From UBA937 sp031549725 (lineage in GTDB: Bacteria; Spirochaetota; Spirochaetia; Treponematales; Breznakiellaceae), in the NCBI GenBank assembly GCA_031549725.1, contig JAVBPH010000012.1, positions 1 to 64,000 of the forward strand: a DNA stretch of 64,000 nucleotides. Direction: 5' to 3'. The notes beneath the pieces are model-generated. The model saw nothing but the letters and a program-made list of their open reading frames with translations. It was not told the origin of the DNA and made no database searches. Position numbers and translations under genes: made by a program. Below are positions 61,199 through 64,000 of this stretch, piece after piece (the stretch's first letter is position 1; each line of letters starts with the position of its first letter).

Positions 61199-61819
61199 AT
61201 GAGTCAGGTTGTATTTACAGCTAAGAAAAGAGCTGATTTAGGTTCAGGAAATGCCCGCAGGATGAGGAAATCCGGCCGTATTCCCGCGGTTATGTATGGC
61301 CGTTCCGGCCAGGCCCTGTCTATTGACGTGGATGCGTTGGAATTTGCCAATGGTACCAAGGGTATTTCTGAAAGTACCATCATAAAACTTGATGTGGACG
61401 GCGAATCCCATGAAGCTTTCGTAAAGGGTACCCAAAGGAATATCATGGACGGCAGGATCCTCCATGTGGTTTTTTATGCAGTTGAAAGCAGCACCCTGCT
61501 CCGGGCGAAGGTATCGGTCCATGTGAACGGCAACCCCGCGGGTGTCCGGGAAGGTGGTATTCTTGAATTGCCGGTCCATGAAGTTGAAGTGGAATGCCTG
61601 CCCAAGGACCTGCCCGAAAGGATCGATGTGGATATTTCCGACCTTAAGGTCAACCAGTCAATCCACGTGTATGATCTGAAGCTTGGCGAGAATGTAAGGA
61701 TTCTTACCAGCGGTGACCAGGTTATCGCTCTGGTTAAGTTTGCCAAAGCTGAAACCGCTTCTGACGAAGATGCCGCCGGCGCAGCCGCGGAACCGGCTGA
61801 AGAAGCCCCCAAAGCATAG
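61199..61819 (+). CDS. rplY: 50S ribosomal protein L25 (long, CTC form)
   Basis: The 206-residue protein has the L25 N-terminal 5S-rRNA-binding domain (RADLGSGNARRMRKSGRIPA) and the C-terminal TL5 domain (LELPVHEVEVECLPKDLPER), ending in an Ala/Glu-rich tail. AAGGAG lies upstream of the ATG. Confidence 0.95.
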   Translation: MSQVVFTAKKRADLGSGNARRMRKSGRIPAVMYGRSGQALSIDVDALEFANGTKGISESTIIKLDVDGESHEAFVKGTQRNIMDGRILHVVFYAVESSTLLRAKVSVHVNGNPAGVREGGILELPVHEVEVECLPKDLPERIDVDISDLKVNQSIHVYDLKLGENVRILTSGDQVIALVKFAKAETASDEDAAGAAAEPAEEAPKA

Positions 61820-61842
61820 GGTACGGTACTTTATAATGTGGG

Positions 61843-61979
61843 ACTTTTTCAAAATATCAAATTTTGAAAAAGCTACCTTAGATGTATGCGCAGAAGGAAT
61901 ACTATTTTATTTATGGATAAGGAAATAGTTTTCTTTCTGCAAAAGCCTTTTTCAAAACTAACCGAGTTTTGAAAAAGGC
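61843..61979. terminator. Hairpins between rplY and tilS
   Basis: ACTTTTTCAAAAT/ATTTTGAAAAAGT-type stem at 61843-61873 probably ends rplY. The 35-base hairpin at 61945-61979 is identical to 60771-60805. The bases between them hold no gene. Confidence 0.6.
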
Positions 61980-62042
61980 TTATGTATCTGGAAAACCGTT
62001 CGTTCCCGTTGGAGCGGACGGTTTTTTTTCAGGGAATGGCCT

Positions 62043-63392
62043 GTGGATATTCTGGACTTTGAACAATTATTTGAGAAGGGATTTGGTTCCTGGAGGGAAA
62101 ACTCCGTTTTTGTAGCCGCCGTGTCGGGTGGTGCGGATTCAACGGCTATGCTGGTGGCATCCGCCGGACTGGCAAGAAAAAGGAATTACCGGATTCATTG
62201 CCTGCATGTCCGGCATAATATCCGGTCCCCCGGGGAAGGTGAAAAGGATCTTCAGGCGGTCCTTGGTTTATGCAAACGGCTTCAGATTCCCTGCAGGGTG
62301 GTATCCATAAAACCGGGAAAGATAGAGCAAAGGGCAAGGAAAAAGGGGCTGGGTACTGAAGCCGCTGCCCGGGAATACCGCCATGCCGCCTTCCGTCATG
62401 AGGCAAAACGGGTAGGAGCCGAAAAGGTTCTGGTAGCCCACAATAAGGATGATGTCCTGGAAAACAGCATCATGCGGATTTTCCGGGGATCCGGTCCCCG
62501 GGGGCTGGCTTCCATGCCTGCATCCACATCCCTTATTCTCAGGCCCCTGCTGCATATTTCCCGGCAGCAGATTCTTGTTTACCTGGACCGTGTTCATGAA
62601 TCATATCAAACTGATCTTTCCAATTATGATACCCGGTATTTCAGGAACCGGGTCCGGTATACCCTGATACCCGTACTGGATAAACATTTTCCCTTTTGGA
62701 AAGAGGGAATAGAAGCCCTGGGAAATACCCAGGCTTATATTGCGGATTATCTGGAAACCCAGGCCCGGGAATCCGTGGAATGGTGTATCCGCGGAAATTG
62801 GGTGGAAACCTCCGGGGATAATTTTGATCTGTTAAATCCGGTAATTCAGGAAGAAGCCATATTCCAGGGACTGGAAAAACTGCTGAACCTTTCCGCCGGA
62901 AAAACAGAAATTCCTCCGGCGGATTATCCCCGGCGGTACAGGGTTCCCCGGCGGGTCACCCTAAGGCAGTTTATCCGCAGGGGACATCAGGTTTTGGACC
63001 TGGGAAAGGTCCGGCTCCGGAGAAGCGGAAAGCTTCTGCAGATTCTGATGTGGGAGGATCCCCTGCTGGTCAGGGGCGGGGCCTGTTCTGCGGAAAAACC
63101 CGGAAACTACCGGTTTATGGATTATTCAATCCGGATTGATGAGGAACCCGGCCCGGGACTTAGTTTTTACTGTGAACTTCCGGTGGTTTTCCGGATTCCC
63201 CTGCCGGGAGAAAAAATACATCACCGGGATTTCCAAAAAATTAAGACCCGGGACATGAAAAACAGTATTATTGCAGAGGACAGAAACGGGAAAATTGCAT
63301 ATATATGGGTAGATCAAAATAATATAAAAACCTTACTATGTAATGAAGAAAACACTGTTTATAAAACAGCAGTATCTGTCAACGTAATTTGA
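62043..63392 (+). CDS. tilS: tRNA(Ile)-lysidine synthetase
   Basis: Translation starts at GTG 62043. The 449-residue protein has the PP-loop SGGADSTAM at residues 28-36, HVRHNIRSPGEGEKD, HNKDDVLENSIMRI and the TilS C-terminal domain (LPGEKIHHRDFQKIKTRDMK). It converts C34 of tRNA-Ile(CAU) to lysidine. ftsH follows, a common pairing. Confidence 0.94.
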   Translation: MDILDFEQLFEKGFGSWRENSVFVAAVSGGADSTAMLVASAGLARKRNYRIHCLHVRHNIRSPGEGEKDLQAVLGLCKRLQIPCRVVSIKPGKIEQRARKKGLGTEAAAREYRHAAFRHEAKRVGAEKVLVAHNKDDVLENSIMRIFRGSGPRGLASMPASTSLILRPLLHISRQQILVYLDRVHESYQTDLSNYDTRYFRNRVRYTLIPVLDKHFPFWKEGIEALGNTQAYIADYLETQARESVEWCIRGNWVETSGDNFDLLNPVIQEEAIFQGLEKLLNLSAGKTEIPPADYPRRYRVPRRVTLRQFIRRGHQVLDLGKVRLRRSGKLLQILMWEDPLLVRGGACSAEKPGNYRFMDYSIRIDEEPGPGLSFYCELPVVFRIPLPGEKIHHRDFQKIKTRDMKNSIIAEDRNGKIAYIWVDQNNIKTLLCNEENTVYKTAVSVNVI

Positions 63393-63512
63393 ATTAATGA
63401 TATAGTTATATAAATGTATCATTAAAGAGTTATCCGGAATTTATACATATTCCGGGAGCTCAAAAAAGGCAATCGGGCAGGTCCCTGAATGCCATAAAAC
63501 CCGGGGGTTTTG

Positions 63513-64000
63513 ATGCCTGATAATAATAAAAATAATACTCCGCCCAAACCAGCTGCGAATAACAGCGGCCGGCCGAACCGGTTTGCCCTGGTATTTTTTC
63601 TGCTTATGGTGGCGCTCCTGGTAGCCTATGTATTAAGAGGTGACAATGCATCGGTCCATGAAATAGCCTATTCCGATTTTATCACCCGGGTTGAAAAGAA
63701 TGAAATTACCGCGGTTAAAATTACCGATAACAATATTATTGAAGGAACCTATCCGGGGGGCGCCGGTCAAATCCAGCGGTTTAAAACGCGCATTCCCTAT
63801 GATGATCCCGGTCTTTTGCAGCGCCTGGAGAGTAAGGGAATAAATGTATCCGGTGCGGTTTCCAATATCAGCCCCCTGAGATTTGTTCTGCAGGTACTTC
63901 CCTACGGTATTTTTATTGTGCTGATCTGGATGATGTTCAGAAATATGCAGGGTTCCGGGAACAAGGCATTCCAGTTCGGCAAAAGCCGGGCCAAACGGTA
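63513..64000 (+). CDS. ftsH: FtsH ATP-dependent zinc metalloprotease, N-terminal part (runs off window)
   Basis: From ATG 63513 the frame reads MPDNNKNNTPPKPAANNSGR, a membrane helix (about residues 24-43), a periplasmic FtsH_ext-like domain (HEIAYSDFITRVEKNEITAV, KTRIPYDDPGLLQRLESKGI) and a second helix (about 125-143), then RNMQGSGNKAFQFGKSRAKR, which leads into the AAA domain. The ATPase and protease domains lie beyond the window. A GGGGG run precedes the start. Confidence 0.93.
   Translation, partial: MPDNNKNNTPPKPAANNSGRPNRFALVFFLLMVALLVAYVLRGDNASVHEIAYSDFITRVEKNEITAVKITDNNIIEGTYPGGAGQIQRFKTRIPYDDPGLLQRLESKGINVSGAVSNISPLRFVLQVLPYGIFIVLIWMMFRNMQGSGNKAFQFGKSRAKR

Overview
The window looks like a spirochaete chromosome, most likely a Treponema of the termite-gut type (T. 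primitia or T. azotonutricium-like). This is an inference from gene content: a DUF5312-like treponemal protein, a paired cyclic-nucleotide/TPR cassette, a SpoVG-IspE pair and an L21-Prp-L27-Obg-NadD/YqeK-LCP-RsfS cluster. Moderate-GC housekeeping DNA is crowded with intergenic hairpins. No species call is possible from sequence reading alone.

Positions 1-24000 are accessory DNA. An IS3-family end (1-138) is followed by a toxin-antitoxin graveyard: a truncated vapB with a collapsed vapC, an orphan AbiEi antitoxin, and AbiEi and BrnA fragments. A large hybrid histidine kinase sits inside this debris, followed by a cytoplasmic-looking multicopper oxidase. A decayed tyrosine integrase and a 42-bp tRNA-Thr fragment (7298-7339) mark the end of an old integrated element.

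A second, intact-looking element of about 16.6 kb (7340-23944) is inserted at tRNA-Thr(CGT), bounded by the same 42 bp. It carries brnTA, an AT-rich four-gene operon (radical SAM, HD phosphohydrolase, DNA methyltransferase, DUF4062-NACHT ATPase) that looks like an undescribed defence or DNA-modification system, HTH regulators, vapBC, a kelch-like protein, and a replication/excision/integration module (RepA-like ATPase, small DUF, excisionase, unknown protein, integrase).

From 24 kb onward the content is core genome: two cyclic-nucleotide-binding proteins, an amidohydrolase, a PHP phosphoesterase, a ComM-like ATPase, a sigma-like protein, NrnA, an M24 peptidase, ArgF, a large degenerate-ATPase/TPR protein, a lipoprotein, a solitary DNA adenine methyltransferase, pyruvate kinase, a CapA-like protein, Apt, GlgB, PgeF, ArgS, the L21-L27-Obg cluster, IspE, SpoVG, L25, TilS and the start of FtsH. 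There are five intact tRNA genes (Thr, Met, Gln-CTG, Glu, Gln-TTG) and one decayed tRNA-Gln.

The most unusual non-coding structure lies between a TetR-type regulator and glgB (45760-46298). Eight copies of a GTATACC...GGTAG palindrome are spaced at 74-bp steps (about seven helical turns), with a second operator-like motif between each pair. The regulator's own promoter carries a related palindrome. Several other intergenic stretches are packed with perfect hairpins, including a four-stem candidate RNA upstream of tRNA-Gln(TTG)/rplY.
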